DNA from: Acanthococcus lagerstroemiae
Lineage: Eukaryota > Arthropoda > Insecta > Hemiptera > Eriococcidae
Length of the DNA: 64,000 bases
Assembly (NCBI GenBank): GCA_031841125.1
Contig: CM063113.1
Span: 37,017,197 to 37,081,196 of the forward strand
Direction of reading: 5' to 3'
The notes under the pieces are model-generated. The model searched no databases and was not told the DNA's origin. It saw only the letters and a program-made list of their open reading frames with translations. The position numbers and the translations under genes are program-made. Below are positions 60,201 through 62,354 of the stretch, one piece after another (position 1 is the stretch's first letter; every line of letters begins with the position of its first letter).

Positions 60201-60925
60201 GTGTTAACTTTGTGCGTATCTATTGTTTCGAAAATTTTCAAAATAAGTCGCAGAGGAGCCCAGTCTTGATTTATAAGATTATGACATTACTGTGTATGCT
60301 TACAGGGAAGGTAGTAACGTCGTGACAAAATTGAATTTGGAGATAGACGAGCAGCAGTACGAGAATCGAGGGCGATCTTTAAGTAATGATCCTGCTGATG
60401 AGCTAGAGAAACTCCTGCAAGAAACCGTATCAAGTGGTTCGATTGGTGCACACACGCTAGACAAACAGTACCTGATATTCCAACCGGCTCAATGTAAGTA
60501 ACTTAAGTTCGTTTACTTCTCCCAGGAATAGGTGCGAGCGGTTCAAAAAACAACAACAATAATAACAAAAACATAAAGATAAGTAAATATGATATAACGT
60601 TTTAGTGAAAAGTACTTCACCCGATGAACGCTTCGGTAGTGGAATCTTCCAGTCAGTTACCAAGCTGTGGATTGTTGGTGGCTGCATTGCCGCCCTAATA
60701 GTGATCTTCGTCATTCAAGCAGGATGCACTATTTATCGTACCAGCAGGAAACCAGTCAAAAAGCCAAAAGTAAGTGCTATGTTTTTGATCTTGTCAACCA
60801 TGATCGCATTGCAATTTGGCATTCAGGTGAAGAAATGTTTGCATTCTATTGTTTTGGTCTAAATTTTAATTTTTACTGCTTCGTTATGTCTCCTTTTCTT
60901 CCTCGCTGTCTTCCAGTCGCTGTAG
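3928..60925 (+). CDS. Multi-exon gene: LPMO-like / EGF / DOMON / DOMON / SEA / TM protein (5' incomplete)
   Basis: Seventeen exons are proposed: 3928-3998, 30960-31057, 31564-31697, 41393-41608, 44446-45255, 45559-45600, 45690-45920, 46001-46115, 46393-46502, 46773-46976, 52660-52916, 53117-53308, 53523-53670, 53761-53968, 60306-60493, 60606-60769 and tentatively 60917-60925. Every intron is GT-AG and every junction keeps phase, giving 1,062 codons without a stop, which is strong evidence for a live gene. Approximate layout in fragment residues: LPMO/chitin-binding-like 1-100, two EGF-like repeats 104-171, DOMON-1 first half 176-240, KSEPEP-rich insert 245-540, DOMON-1 second half 545-675, DOMON-2 710-880, SEA-like 880-1005, TM 1028-1051, basic tail. 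Sequons (NAT, NTT, NLT, NVT, NAS, NYT) fit an extracellular fate. DOMON domains bind heme or sugar in known families; the substrate here is unknown. The N-terminus (signal peptide, possible Cu-binding His) is missing. The layout recalls Drosophila nahoda from memory only, so no symbol is assigned. Confidence 0.85.
4390..7146 (+). mobile_element. RTE-like non-LTR retrotransposon, nearly complete but frameshifted
   Basis: The element carries an APE-type endonuclease and a reverse transcriptase in the order usual for RTE-clade LINEs. A GC-rich 5' leader (gcatcgcctcacccagaagg) precedes the first ORF. The endonuclease and RT frames are offset near 5450-5480, and the 3' end is lost at about 7146, where a minus-strand LINE 3' end begins. 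It lies in intron 1 of the host gene in the sense orientation. Confidence 0.85.
4502..5476 (+). pseudogene. APE endonuclease domain of RTE-like LINE
   Basis: The frame includes LNVRSL, the catalytic Glu in [23 protein letters not shown] (Asp/Asn pair), [14 protein letters not shown] and YTDHRLL (final DH). All the APE active-site boxes are therefore visible in about 325 residues. Open frame starts upstream (IGTLNVRSL), so the annotated Met is not necessarily the start. The ORF ends at TGA 5474-5476 because of a frame slip; the linker to the RT continues in another frame ([20 protein letters not shown]). Confidence 0.85.
5670..7190 (+). pseudogene. Reverse transcriptase of RTE-like LINE
   Basis: Boxes in order: [101 protein letters not shown], then thumb and [12 protein letters not shown]. 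The active-site FADD is intact, but the usual GVRQGD box reads GVAQDD, so the enzyme is probably impaired. The last ~20 codons of the open frame run into a foreign minus-strand LINE end (from 7146). Confidence 0.88.
7146..7468 (-). mobile_element. 3' end of R1/Jockey-like LINE (CCHC-type tail)
   Basis: The minus-strand frame has [20 protein letters not shown] and [20 protein letters not shown], the zinc-knuckle-like C-x2-C...H/C tail found at the end of R1/Jockey-type ORF2 proteins. It is severely 5'-truncated and abuts the RTE-like element, sharing a junction at about 7146. Confidence 0.7.
7470..8670. other. Intronic DNA without recognised gene
   Basis: Three imperfect copies of gggactcaatccgga occur at 7752-7840, a GA microsatellite near 8080-8103, and a repetitive aatagtcc / gtccctat patch at 8505-8590. 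Nothing coding. Confidence 0.5.
9104..9284. repeat. Small inverted-repeat element nested in foldback interior
   Basis: Ends attcggacttcccag / ttgggaagtccgaat are inverted, with a second internal hairpin cttatcaacgttaggat / atcctaacgttgataag at 9185-9253. About 180 bp, non-coding, MITE-like. Confidence 0.65.
9737..10152 (+). pseudogene. Transposon ORF fragment running into a 15-bp-unit minisatellite
   Basis: The frame from [11 protein letters not shown] has a protein-like segment ([20 protein letters not shown] then NWLRAHHFF) that resembles dispersed transposon-associated ORFs, though I cannot name the family. It then enters an imperfect tandem array (aaagggcctacataa-type units) translated as [10 protein letters not shown] in one frame. 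The array spans about 9950-10110. Not a functional gene. Confidence 0.45.
10880..12485. other. Intronic DNA, apparently unique
   Basis: No repeat family, transposon end or host exon was recognised. A minus-strand donor-like ctcgag/gtaagt lies at 12,225-12,236, without a coding frame beside it. Confidence 0.4.
12497..14858. mobile_element. Composite hAT-type element, 2.36 kb, with 8-bp target duplication
   Basis: Termini CAGTGATGGGCG and CGCCCCACCTCTG are hAT-type inverted repeats. The exact 8-bp duplication gttcagac flanks the element (12489-12496 and 14859-14866). Subterminal zones carry gattc-type repeats (aagaatcgcaaaagaatcgc). It holds a nested hAT MITE (12813-13101) and four copies of catgccgaaagaca. 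No transposase. A partial inverted copy lies at 49,958-51,844. Confidence 0.85.
12813..13101. mobile_element. Nested hAT-like MITE in composite element, copy 1
   Basis: TIRs CAGGGGCGGAAA / TTTCCGCCCCTG are perfect over 12 bp. Length is 289 bp, non-coding. Flanking duplication is not evident here, but the homologous copy at 51,248-51,551 keeps a clear one. Confidence 0.8.
14867..17506. other. Intronic DNA: agactc-rich degenerate repeats and unique sequence
   Basis: 14,880-15,090 and 15,780-15,970 carry irregular repeats of cagactc / aagactc / aaaactc. 15,256-15,468 (minus) has a short open frame, [20 protein letters not shown], that may be a transposon remnant but is not identified. 16,490-17,300 looks unique. 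At 17,450-17,503 is a ~45-bp direct repeat (agtaaatcgcgccga) that continues after the inserted element at 21,556. Confidence 0.45.
17843..19940. repeat. 2.1-kb near-palindrome of ~150-bp tandem units
   Basis: Ends tgcatgtcgccagccccctc / gagggggctggcgacatgca are exact inverted complements. Each arm consists of about six to eight units of roughly 150 bp. Each unit starts near tttgttctaatttgttct, followed by ctacacac, gccgac, gggggtaagtg and gcgatttg. The centre lies near 19,050. No open frame spans the units. It lies wholly inside the TIR element at 17,507-21,555. Confidence 0.85.
20041..20341. mobile_element. hAT-like MITE (family shared with 43,199)
   Basis: Ends tagggacctgccgaaaag / ttggtacgtccctg match those of the MITE at 43,199-43,553, as do internal words (gattcaactcaaaattc, ctgaaatggtaaattttccc). 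Flanks accatctt / accatatc are a degraded duplication. Non-coding. Confidence 0.7.
21556..22006. repeat. ~45-bp direct repeat remnant and unique sequence
   Basis: Three copies of ccagtaaatcgcgcc-type units at 21559-21660 continue the array interrupted at 17,503. The rest (21,700-22,000) appears unique. Confidence 0.5.
22007..22366 (-). pseudogene. ORF with minus-strand splice donor, downstream of gag-like ORF
   Basis: A minus-strand frame from [20 protein letters not shown] encodes 119 residues, Pro/Ser/Thr/Lys-rich, with no recognised domain. It ends FQPEGYYPR at tatcccag/gtaagc, a good donor sequence. It may be the C-terminal part of the same retroelement as the gag ORF just upstream, or an exon of a gene built from it. 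Function unknown. Confidence 0.35.
22596..23414 (-). pseudogene. LTR-retrotransposon gag-like ORF
   Basis: Minus-strand, 272 residues. It contains the retrotransposon-gag pattern W-x2-F...L...F ([20 protein letters not shown]), [20 protein letters not shown], then [21 protein letters not shown] Pro/Arg-rich tail has a degenerate zinc knuckle [14 protein letters not shown]. No protease, RT or LTR was recognised nearby, so it is a gag fragment or possibly a co-opted gag gene. The ORF seems intact to a stop at 22,598. Confidence 0.65.
23415..24655. other. Intronic DNA without recognised gene
   Basis: Short patches resemble MITE ends (aaatccgccactgatggtcacc near 23,660). Otherwise AT-rich and apparently unique. 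Confidence 0.45.
24656..25045. repeat. Tandem repeat, ~150-bp unit, about 2.7 copies
   Basis: Units start at ctgcgtgctgcgtccagtat (24,660), ctgcgtactgcatccagcat (24,801) and ctgcgtgctgtatccagtat (24,945). Each contains cgtcgcagcatccag and tctggtgctccg. The minus strand is partly open (GAPD-WMLRRE repeated), which reflects periodicity, not a gene. Confidence 0.8.
25157..26100. mobile_element. Pogo/Tigger-like TIR element remnant
   Basis: Ends agatgccgcttaatacgatc and taataaacggcatct are inverted; the right end reads inward as CAGTAGATGCCGTTTATTAC, similar in style to Tigger/pogo termini. Internal ends repeat (gatcgtaataacc, gatcataataagcgg). A second pogo-like element is nested at 25,514-25,912. 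Confidence 0.6.
25514..25912 (-). mobile_element. Pogo-like element with transposase C-terminus remnant
   Basis: Ends taccctttt...gagtataagacgcac and gtgcgtcttataatcgggcgaatacggta are inverted, with TA on both sides. The minus strand near 25,675-25,802 encodes [15 protein letters not shown] followed by an acidic Asp/Ser tail and a stop. [13 protein letters not shown] sequence is the usual C-terminus of pogo/CENP-B-like DDE transposases. The catalytic domain is deleted. Confidence 0.65.
26274..26636 (-). pseudogene. LINE RT C-terminal (thumb) region
   Basis: Reads [20 protein letters not shown], then [20 protein letters not shown] and [20 protein letters not shown], ending [16 protein letters not shown]. 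This is the standard segment after the FADD box in R1/Jockey ORF2 proteins. It flows on to the left into the 3' tail by frameshift. Confidence 0.85.
27362..27712 (-). pseudogene. LINE pre-RT / RT start
   Basis: Contains [33 protein letters not shown] and [20 protein letters not shown], ending [12 protein letters not shown], the entry to RT motif 1 in R1-type LINEs. The expected SPGPDGI box is damaged ([11 protein letters not shown]). Frame breaks at 27,362. Confidence 0.8.
28361..28663 (-). pseudogene. LINE endonuclease fragment
   Basis: Minus-strand frame with [20 protein letters not shown] and [14 protein letters not shown] (the GCDSNAHH box of R1/Jockey APE domains). Upstream and downstream parts are in other frames. 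Confidence 0.75.
28830..29978 (-). pseudogene. LINE gag (ORF1), interrupted by SINE
   Basis: The N-terminal part (29,978-29,434) is Gly/Pro/Glu-rich, then basic ([20 protein letters not shown]), then [20 protein letters not shown]. The gag reading resumes left of the SINE (29,186 downward: [20 protein letters not shown]) and continues to about 28,830. The SINE and its 12-bp duplication (29,187-29,433) therefore split a once-continuous ORF1. Confidence 0.75.
29199..29421 (-). mobile_element. tRNA-derived SINE, copy 1
   Basis: Flanked by an exact 12-bp duplication tgcagtgtacct (29,187-29,198 and 29,422-29,433). On the minus strand the head reads GGTCTGGTTGGCCGAGTGGA (A box) and GGGTTCGAGCCC (B box), followed by a non-tRNA tail with gtcggagaggctgttagggc. 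It ends in a short A-rich stretch (aaaattagaaaag). Inserted into LINE gag. Same family as 34,636-34,853. Confidence 0.88.
30061..30959. other. Intron 1 end: RTE 3' fragment and short unique sequence
   Basis: 30,577-30,755 (plus) encodes [20 protein letters not shown] and RGEAYAQKW, the C-terminus of an RTE-like ORF2. The remainder has no recognised feature before the acceptor at 30,958. Confidence 0.6.
30960..31057 (+). CDS. Exon B: LPMO-like module, middle
   Basis: The acceptor is ctcttgcag and the donor is GTAAGTA. The exon reads [20 protein letters not shown] and onward to DVT in frame, entering in phase 0 and leaving with two bases of a threonine codon. The sequence fits the central strand-turn-strand region of chitin-binding/LPMO_10-like folds. 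It sits just downstream of transposon debris (R1-like LINE, RTE 3' end) and is clearly distinct in codon quality. The other two frames hit stops within the exon. Confidence 0.85.
31564..31697 (+). CDS. Exon C: LPMO-like module, C-terminal strands with FWSCADVDI
   Basis: The acceptor follows a TG-rich tract (tgtgtttgcag) and the donor is GTAAGTA. The exon completes the threonine codon from exon B and reads AQSYQIQLP, then [16 protein letters not shown], then [11 protein letters not shown]. The CxxCxxR...W spacing followed by a F/Y-x-x-CAD-V/I-x-I strand is the hallmark of the C-terminal half of PF03067 (LPMO_10/AA15-like) domains. The exon ends in phase 1 and links to the EGF exon 9.7 kb downstream. 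An overlapping ORF in another frame across the same bases has no family features and is a shadow. Confidence 0.87.
31698..32500. other. Start of intron 3, apparently unique
   Basis: A short hairpin occurs at 31,829-31,862 (gccgccgcac / gtgcactc region). No transposon end or exon seen. Confidence 0.4.
32566..33238 (+). mobile_element. hAT element remnant with transposase C-terminus
   Basis: TIRs tagagcaaggattcctcggc / gccgaaaagtccttgctcta and an exact 8-bp duplication cttatgag (32,558-32,565; 33,239-33,246). Inside, 32,878-33,093 encodes [20 protein letters not shown], then [20 protein letters not shown], the hAT C-terminal dimerisation motif. Remaining transposase is deleted. Repeated tgccgaaa motifs lie near both ends. 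Inserted in the EN of the RTE-like LINE. Confidence 0.9.
33645..34078 (+). mobile_element. 5'-truncated RTE-like 3' fragment, nested
   Basis: Encodes [32 protein letters not shown], then [16 protein letters not shown] and [14 protein letters not shown], the usual end of RTE-like ORF2. It interrupts the EN frame of the surrounding element exactly between IIMRDFN and its continuation at 34,080. Flanking words aattccat / aattcattccat suggest an imperfect duplication. Tail ends gaaaaataaa. Confidence 0.75.
34287..35219. mobile_element. Foldback element, ~300-bp arms, hosting a SINE
   Basis: Ends attagtccacataa / ttatgtggactaat are exact inverted repeats, and the arms pair on (gaaacttggtacattgatct / agatcaatgtaccaagtttc; aaaacaggtttttgctta / taagcaaaaacctgtttt). 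The element splits the EN between ..EIDH and ILINE.., and the frame is continuous across it, allowing a 2-bp AT duplication. The centre holds the SINE at 34,636-34,853. Confidence 0.85.
34636..34853 (-). mobile_element. tRNA-derived SINE, copy 2
   Basis: Exact 15-bp duplication catttgatgcagctt (34,621-34,635 and 34,854-34,868). On the minus strand the head reads TTGGCCGAGTGGATAGC (A box) and GGGTTCGAGCCC (B box), and the tail matches copy 1 at roughly 88-90%. It lies in the loop of the foldback element. Confidence 0.9.
36628..36911. mobile_element. hAT-like MITE, 284 bp, exact 8-bp duplication
   Basis: TIRs CAGTGGCGTAGCC / GGCTACGCCACTG are perfect over 13 bp. Target duplication gttagagt is exact at 36,620-36,627 and 36,912-36,919. 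Inner ends are G-rich / C-rich (ggggggggggcg, cgcccctcccccc). Non-coding. Confidence 0.92.
36920..38670. other. Intron 3 interior: gagtc-type degenerate repeats, poly-T
   Basis: 37,900-38,215 holds irregular gagtctt / gaatctt repeats (reverse complement of the agactc type elsewhere). A 25-bp T run lies at 38,591-38,615. No coding evidence. Confidence 0.5.
38673..38917. mobile_element. MITE-like element with inverted ends
   Basis: Ends cagtagcggatacagaaaat and cgtatccactccta are inverted with two mismatches; G-run and C-run lie just inside each end, as in the other hAT-like MITEs. Flanks ccttcagt / ccctcagc are 6/8 alike. Non-coding. Confidence 0.6.
39241..39283. repeat. (ATT)n microsatellite
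   Basis: About 14 uninterrupted ATT triplets. Confidence 0.97.
39692..40633. mobile_element. TIR element, ~0.94 kb, non-coding
   Basis: Left end gtaggggagaaccgggtata (then aaggac) and right end cctgtgtgcccgattctcccctac are inverted with a few mismatches. The motif gggcatatagaac recurs inverted at both inner ends (39,909 and 40,590). No transposase. Family not assigned. Confidence 0.65.
40634..41392. other. Intron 3 end: tcgacgt-rich degenerate repeat
   Basis: 40,660-40,980 is rich in gtcgatt / cgacgtc words (short irregular repeats). The rest leads to the EGF exon acceptor. Confidence 0.45.
41393..41608 (+). CDS. Exon D: two EGF-like repeats
   Basis: Acceptor tctgtgttgcag, donor GTAAGTT, 216 nt, phase 1 on both sides. 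The translation has one EGF-like unit ([20 protein letters not shown] followed by PRC) and a second with [13 protein letters not shown], then [12 protein letters not shown]. Cysteine spacing and the terminal GWYG/YYGPRC motifs match EGF-like folds; the second lacks the obvious calcium-binding D-x-D/N-E start. EGF units are extracellular spacers or protein-binding modules. A symmetrical 1-1 exon of this sort can be included or skipped without frame change. Confidence 0.93.
41609..43198. other. Intron 4, first part, no recognised gene
   Basis: AT-rich; short open frames have no protein-like composition. Confidence 0.5.
43199..43553. mobile_element. hAT-like MITE (same family as 20,041)
   Basis: Ends CAGGGCCGTACCACAAAG / CGGTACGTCCCTG, and flanks caagtgaa / caagtgct (6/8). 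The interior has a ~60-bp direct repeat (ctgactcaactcaaaattccc), three copies. Non-coding. Confidence 0.82.
43554..44445. other. Intron 4, second part, no recognised gene
   Basis: Contains a short inverted pair gtgggacttctga / gaagtcccac at 44,310-44,366. Nothing else supported. Confidence 0.45.
44446..45255 (+). CDS. Exon E: first half of DOMON-1 plus KSEPEP-rich low-complexity region
   Basis: The acceptor is atctttcgtttcag and the donor GTACTTG is weak. The first ~65 codons carry the opening DOMON strands ([28 protein letters not shown]) with sequons NTT, NLT and NVT. The next ~200 codons are a degenerate hexapeptide array ([18 protein letters not shown]), then a Thr-rich stretch and a basic PRGPFRP segment. 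DOMON-1 resumes only four exons later, so the array splits the domain. The array is encoded by an 18-bp minisatellite, and its opposite strand is also open for long stretches ([10 protein letters not shown]), which is a compositional artefact. Phase 1-1. Confidence 0.9.
45559..45600 (+). CDS. Exon F: 42-nt microexon
   Basis: It lies between acceptor tattgttgcag and donor GTACGTC. It encodes 14 residues ([14 protein letters not shown]) in the only frame that links exons E and G in phase. It is 42 nt and phase 1-1, so it may be used or skipped without harming the frame. It belongs to the linker inside DOMON-1 and is proline/basic-rich like its surroundings. The call rests on splice sites and phase only. 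Confidence 0.7.
45690..45920 (+). CDS. Exon G: second KSEPEP-repeat exon
   Basis: Acceptor gtattcatgcag, donor GTGAGGG, 231 nt, phase 1-1. It encodes [16 protein letters not shown] followed by further hexapeptide units and ends [13 protein letters not shown]. It carries the same repeat as exon E in the same frame, which suggests local duplication or expansion of the minisatellite across an intron. Highly charged and proline-rich, it is predicted disordered. Its symmetrical phase makes it a plausible alternative cassette. Confidence 0.85.
46001..46115 (+). CDS. Exon H: DOMON-1 resumes (MDCTDIVIG strand)
   Basis: Acceptor cgatttgcag, donor GTATGTA; enters phase 1 and leaves with two bases. It reads [20 protein letters not shown], then [18 protein letters not shown]. 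The M-D-C-T-D-I-V-I-G pattern is the DOMON strand that normally follows VGIGW directly. Here it is separated from VGIGWRP by the KSEPEP insert. The methionine sits where many heme-binding DOMONs have their axial ligand, but that alone does not show heme binding. Confidence 0.88.
46393..46502 (+). CDS. Exon I: DOMON-1 core
   Basis: Acceptor aatcttatgtag, donor GTAATAA (weak but in phase). The exon reads [20 protein letters not shown], then [14 protein letters not shown], the DOMON strands 'D...GG..DLT...G....G.TTI.F.R.L'. Immediately downstream the frame would stop (TAATAA), so splicing here is required. It joins in phase to exon J. Confidence 0.87.
46773..46976 (+). CDS. Exon J: end of DOMON-1 and linker
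   Basis: Acceptor cgtaatttttag, donor GTATATT; 204 nt, phase 1-1. It reads [14 protein letters not shown], the final DOMON strand (H-V-I-W-A-V-G). A charged linker rich in Lys, Asp and His follows, ending [14 protein letters not shown]. His residues after IWAVG could be candidate heme ligands by analogy with cytochrome-type DOMONs, but this is not established. Confidence 0.88.
47217..47525. mobile_element. hAT-like MITE, 309 bp, exact 8-bp duplication
   Basis: Ends taggcccgtatttag / ctaagtgcggccctg are inverted with mismatches; the duplication agcaatta is exact at 47,209-47,216 and 47,526-47,533. The interior is purine-rich at the right end. Lies in intron 10. Confidence 0.88.
47534..48540. 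other. Intron 10 stretch without recognised gene
   Basis: Contains gccctttgccccaccccttac-type C-rich patches that resemble MITE ends but without a clear partner. No coding evidence. Confidence 0.4.
48541..49610. repeat. Inverted-repeat element with ttacgtaa-rich core
   Basis: Ends tcaaatgaagacgtggagttcaaaacatc (48,547) and gatgttttgaacttcacgcc (49,570) are inverted over about 30 bp with mismatches, and the pairing continues further inward. The core (48,842-49,190) has ggggtcgttcattaattacg near one end and cccctcccccttacgtaag near the other, an inner inverted pair. Non-coding. Confidence 0.6.
49958..51844. mobile_element. Partial copy of composite hAT element, inverted relative to 12.5 kb
   Basis: Runs antiparallel to 12,497-14,450 along nearly its whole length: gaatcgc-rich end (51,755-51,844), nested MITE, gttcac-rich zone, catgccgaaagaca motifs and the final ataatattttctaaa. 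The right terminus ccgccccatctctag matches the hAT end; the left end stops near 49,958, lacking the other terminus. Confidence 0.8.
51248..51551. mobile_element. Nested hAT-like MITE, copy 2
   Basis: TIRs CAGTGGTGGAAAT / ATTTTCGCCTCTG and a duplication atgtaac (51,241-51,247; 51,552-51,558), with an eighth base ambiguous. It occupies the same site in the composite element as 12,813-13,101, so it inserted before the two copies separated. Confidence 0.82.
51850..52659. other. Intron 10 end, no recognised gene
   Basis: Open frame 52,410-52,659 precedes exon K but has no domain content. Nothing else found. Confidence 0.45.
52660..52916 (+). CDS. Exon K: linker and start of DOMON-2
   Basis: The acceptor is gtttcgtgttgtag, with phase 1 exactly completing the codon from exon J across a 5.7-kb intron; the donor is ATG/GTAAGG. 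It encodes an acidic linker with one N-A-S sequon, then [20 protein letters not shown] and the DOMON strands [20 protein letters not shown] and [12 protein letters not shown]. Two cysteines at the start probably pair. The frame is open upstream of the acceptor too, but that stretch has no domain content and would break phase. Confidence 0.92.
53117..53308 (+). CDS. Exon L: DOMON-2 core
   Basis: Acceptor tcttttatcgcgcag, donor GTTAGTA; 64 codons, phase 0-0. It reads [20 protein letters not shown], then [17 protein letters not shown], then [13 protein letters not shown]. This is a textbook DOMON core: the D-A-I-L-G-W-V strand, the G-R-x-F-V-x-D turn, the Q-D-I loop and the T-T-L-x-F-x-R strand. 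An N-Y-T sequon is present. The methionine just before it (end of exon K) is the usual DOMON 'GFS...M' position. Confidence 0.95.
53523..53670 (+). CDS. Exon M: end of DOMON-2
   Basis: Acceptor ttcgcatgaatag, donor GTGGGTA. It reads [20 protein letters not shown], then [20 protein letters not shown] and RVCIRHC. The C-L-Y-L-V-Y-P-V strand and the closing cysteines match DOMON domain ends in animal proteins. It leaves in phase 1 to exon N, 90 bp downstream. Confidence 0.93.
53761..53968 (+). CDS. Exon N: SEA-like module, first half
   Basis: Acceptor gctgtttcacag, donor GTAAGTA; leaves with two bases. It encodes [19 protein letters not shown], then [20 protein letters not shown] and [15 protein letters not shown] beta-strand, a helix (D-I-L-A-x-x-V-x-x-P-F) and the strand L-D-V-V-D-F match the front half of SEA folds. 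It continues without a phase break to exon O across a 6.3-kb intron full of transposons. Confidence 0.88.
54259..56027. mobile_element. TIR element, 1.77 kb, with tRNA-like insert
   Basis: Ends taaggtaaagttccaaatg and catttggaactttacctta are perfect inverted repeats over 19 bp, continuing with one mismatch. Inner copies of acccaaaagtggat / acccaaaagcggat at 54,817-54,862. No transposase. A tRNA-like sequence sits at 55,497-55,580. In intron 14. Confidence 0.75.
55497..55580 (+). mobile_element. tRNA-like head, probably SINE or tRNA pseudogene
   Basis: A box TGGCCGAGTGGTTATAG and B box GGGTTTGATTCCCC are spaced as in type II (Ser/Leu-like) tRNAs. The 5' ctccgtg and 3' region do not pair into an acceptor stem, so it is not a functional tRNA. 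Different from the SINE family at 29.2 and 34.6 kb. Confidence 0.55.
56470..57318 (+). mobile_element. 5'-truncated R1-like LINE with poly(A)
   Basis: ORF 56,521-57,126 reads [28 protein letters not shown], then [20 protein letters not shown] and [20 protein letters not shown], the zinc-knuckle end of R1/Loa-type ORF2. A short 3' UTR leads to a 26-bp A run at 57,293-57,318. The ORF end is intact, but most of the element is missing. Confidence 0.8.
57417..57907 (+). pseudogene. RTE-like endonuclease fragment
   Basis: Broken frames give [36 protein letters not shown] residues and [20 protein letters not shown]. The catalytic GDWN box reads MWHWNAKI, so Asp is lost. Confidence 0.65.
58450..59662 (+). 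pseudogene. RTE-like reverse transcriptase, frameshifted
   Basis: Contains [40 protein letters not shown], a broken [11 protein letters not shown] box, [13 protein letters not shown] reading near 58,985, [10 protein letters not shown] near 59,107, then [20 protein letters not shown] and [14 protein letters not shown]. At least four frameshifts or stops; inactive. Confidence 0.75.
60306..60493 (+). CDS. Exon O: SEA-like module, second half
   Basis: Acceptor tgtatgcttacag, donor GTAAGTA. It begins [14 protein letters not shown], the characteristic SEA 'GSV.V...L.' strand, then a polar stretch and an amphipathic helix ([14 protein letters not shown]), ending [12 protein letters not shown] see no obvious G-S-V-V autoproteolysis site in the canonical place. 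SEA domains usually sit next to a membrane anchor, which fits exon P. Confidence 0.88.
60606..60769 (+). CDS. Exon P: transmembrane segment and cytoplasmic tail
   Basis: Acceptor gatataacgttttag, donor GTAAGTG; enters phase 1, leaves phase 0. It encodes a juxtamembrane segment, then a 24-residue hydrophobic helix ([20 protein letters not shown] and CTIY), then [11 protein letters not shown]. Positive charges after the helix predict an extracellular N-terminus (type I topology). Reading through the donor would add about 30 more residues ending in [11 protein letters not shown], so an intron-retained isoform is possible. Confidence 0.9.
60917..60925 (+). CDS. Possible terminal exon: Ser-Leu-stop
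   Basis: A long pyrimidine tract (ctccttttcttcctcgctgtcttccag) ends at 60916. In phase 0 the next codons are TCG CTG TAG, giving a C-terminus ...KKPKSL. The acceptor is the best in the region, but the coding part is only two residues, so this rests on splice-site quality alone. Alternatives are read-through of exon P or an exon farther right. Confidence 0.4.
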   Translation, partial: SL

Positions 60926-61299
60926 CAACGTAAAACTTCTAGAATTATCGGCCCAAATCTCAGGAAGGGGCGACCGTCGACATTCTCATGTCGGCCGAAT
61001 CCGAGGAGCGGAAAGACATGAAAATACTCTCCCGTGGTTGCAGACGCGTCTGTAAACTGATGCACTAGCGGAGCGTAGTACTCGAAGGCTAATACAAGGA
61101 ACGTAATGCTCTCAGGCTGATACAAAAGGAGCGTTGCGGGTCGGAAGCGCCTCGTGTTTGAACCTCGATTTATACGATTTACATTTCGCTCAGTCAGTCA
61201 GTCATTAGTTCAAATTTGAAGTAAAAAAATTCCAATTTAAAATTTATATAAAAGAGAGAGTTGGAGTTCTCTCAGAAAATCAACTATAACGTTGATAAC
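60926..61299. other. Probable 3' UTR / flank with repeat arm
   Basis: Follows the proposed stop at 60,923-60,925. 61,015-61,140 is a copy of the palindrome arm at 1,985-2,110. No AATAAA before 61,380 (aaaataaatttc). Confidence 0.4.
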
Positions 61300-61860
61300 T
61301 AGGGCTGCGATTTTGTTGCTTTAGTAACTTTTTCTGTATAACACTTAAAATTATGTTATCTCAAAAGATCTTCACAAGTCAAAATAAATTTCTTGTCAAA
61401 TGAGCCCTCCTTAAAAAAGCAACTTCGGGCAACTTTCAGCAATTTAGAGCAAATTCGAGCAATTTCTCATGTTTTCTTACAATTTTAAAGTTTTTATAGA
61501 AAAAAAAAAAAAAAAAAATGAATGTTGATACAAATACAAGTATGAGAGATCATCTTCATCTTTGGCAATGTGTAACACTGCAACGAGCCATACAGCCAGA
61601 AATCGATCCCTCTCACACGTAATTTTTATTTGTAATTCTTTTTTGAATGAATGACGGAGAAGAACCTTGATAAGAAGTTGACACATCGCACAATTCAAGA
61701 GCTTTCTGTCTTCTCTGTACAATGAAACGCATATTGAAAAAGCAACTTTGGAGCAACTTTTGGGTTTGGAGGGCAAATTTTTAACAACCTGTGGATAGGA
61801 TAAGAGCAACAAAGTTGCGCAACTTTAGCTGATTTTTAGGGCAACAAAATCACAGCACTG
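61300..61860. mobile_element. hAT-like element, non-coding, ~560 bp
   Basis: Ends tagggctgcgattttgttgc and gcaacaaaatcacagcactg are inverted over 20 bp with four mismatches. Inner repeats gagcaactt / aagttgctc recur near both ends. An A run is at 61,500-61,518. No clear duplication. Confidence 0.65.
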
Positions 61861-62354
61861 TAACACTGCGTTCTTCTAATCATGCAGCGTTCAGCATTGA
61901 GCTAGTTGTTTATGGAGAAGTTAAGTATTGACCTTGTGTAGACAGGGCTACCAAAGTCAGAAAACTGAAGTTAGGAGCTTCGACCATCCAATATATGAAC
62001 TAGCAAAGCGCCGTAAGCGCTGTGTAATAGAAATACGAAGAAACCCGGGCGTTAAGTAGGCAATTACTCGACATATTACAGGTGAAAGCGACTGTAAGCA
62101 CGCACCACTACATTCAACAAAAGCTCACACATAAATATTCCGCTGAGATATGTTGTGTTGTTGCGTTTATCCGCCCAGGTTCTGGCGTGCGAAATACGCA
62201 GCTTCGCTAGTCCATATACTGGATGGTCGAAGGTTAGAAGAGTCCGAAAGCTCGCATAAAGAACATTATTTTGGTCCTAAAAAAATTCGAGAGTGGTCCG
62301 ATTCAGCGTCGCTCATTTGGCAACCCTGGCTTATCAGTTCTCATGATCACCTGG
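61861..62354. other. Flank without recognised gene
   Basis: An open frame 62,150-62,407 exists but is rejected as an exon because its donor lies in the hairpin element that follows. Confidence 0.4.
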
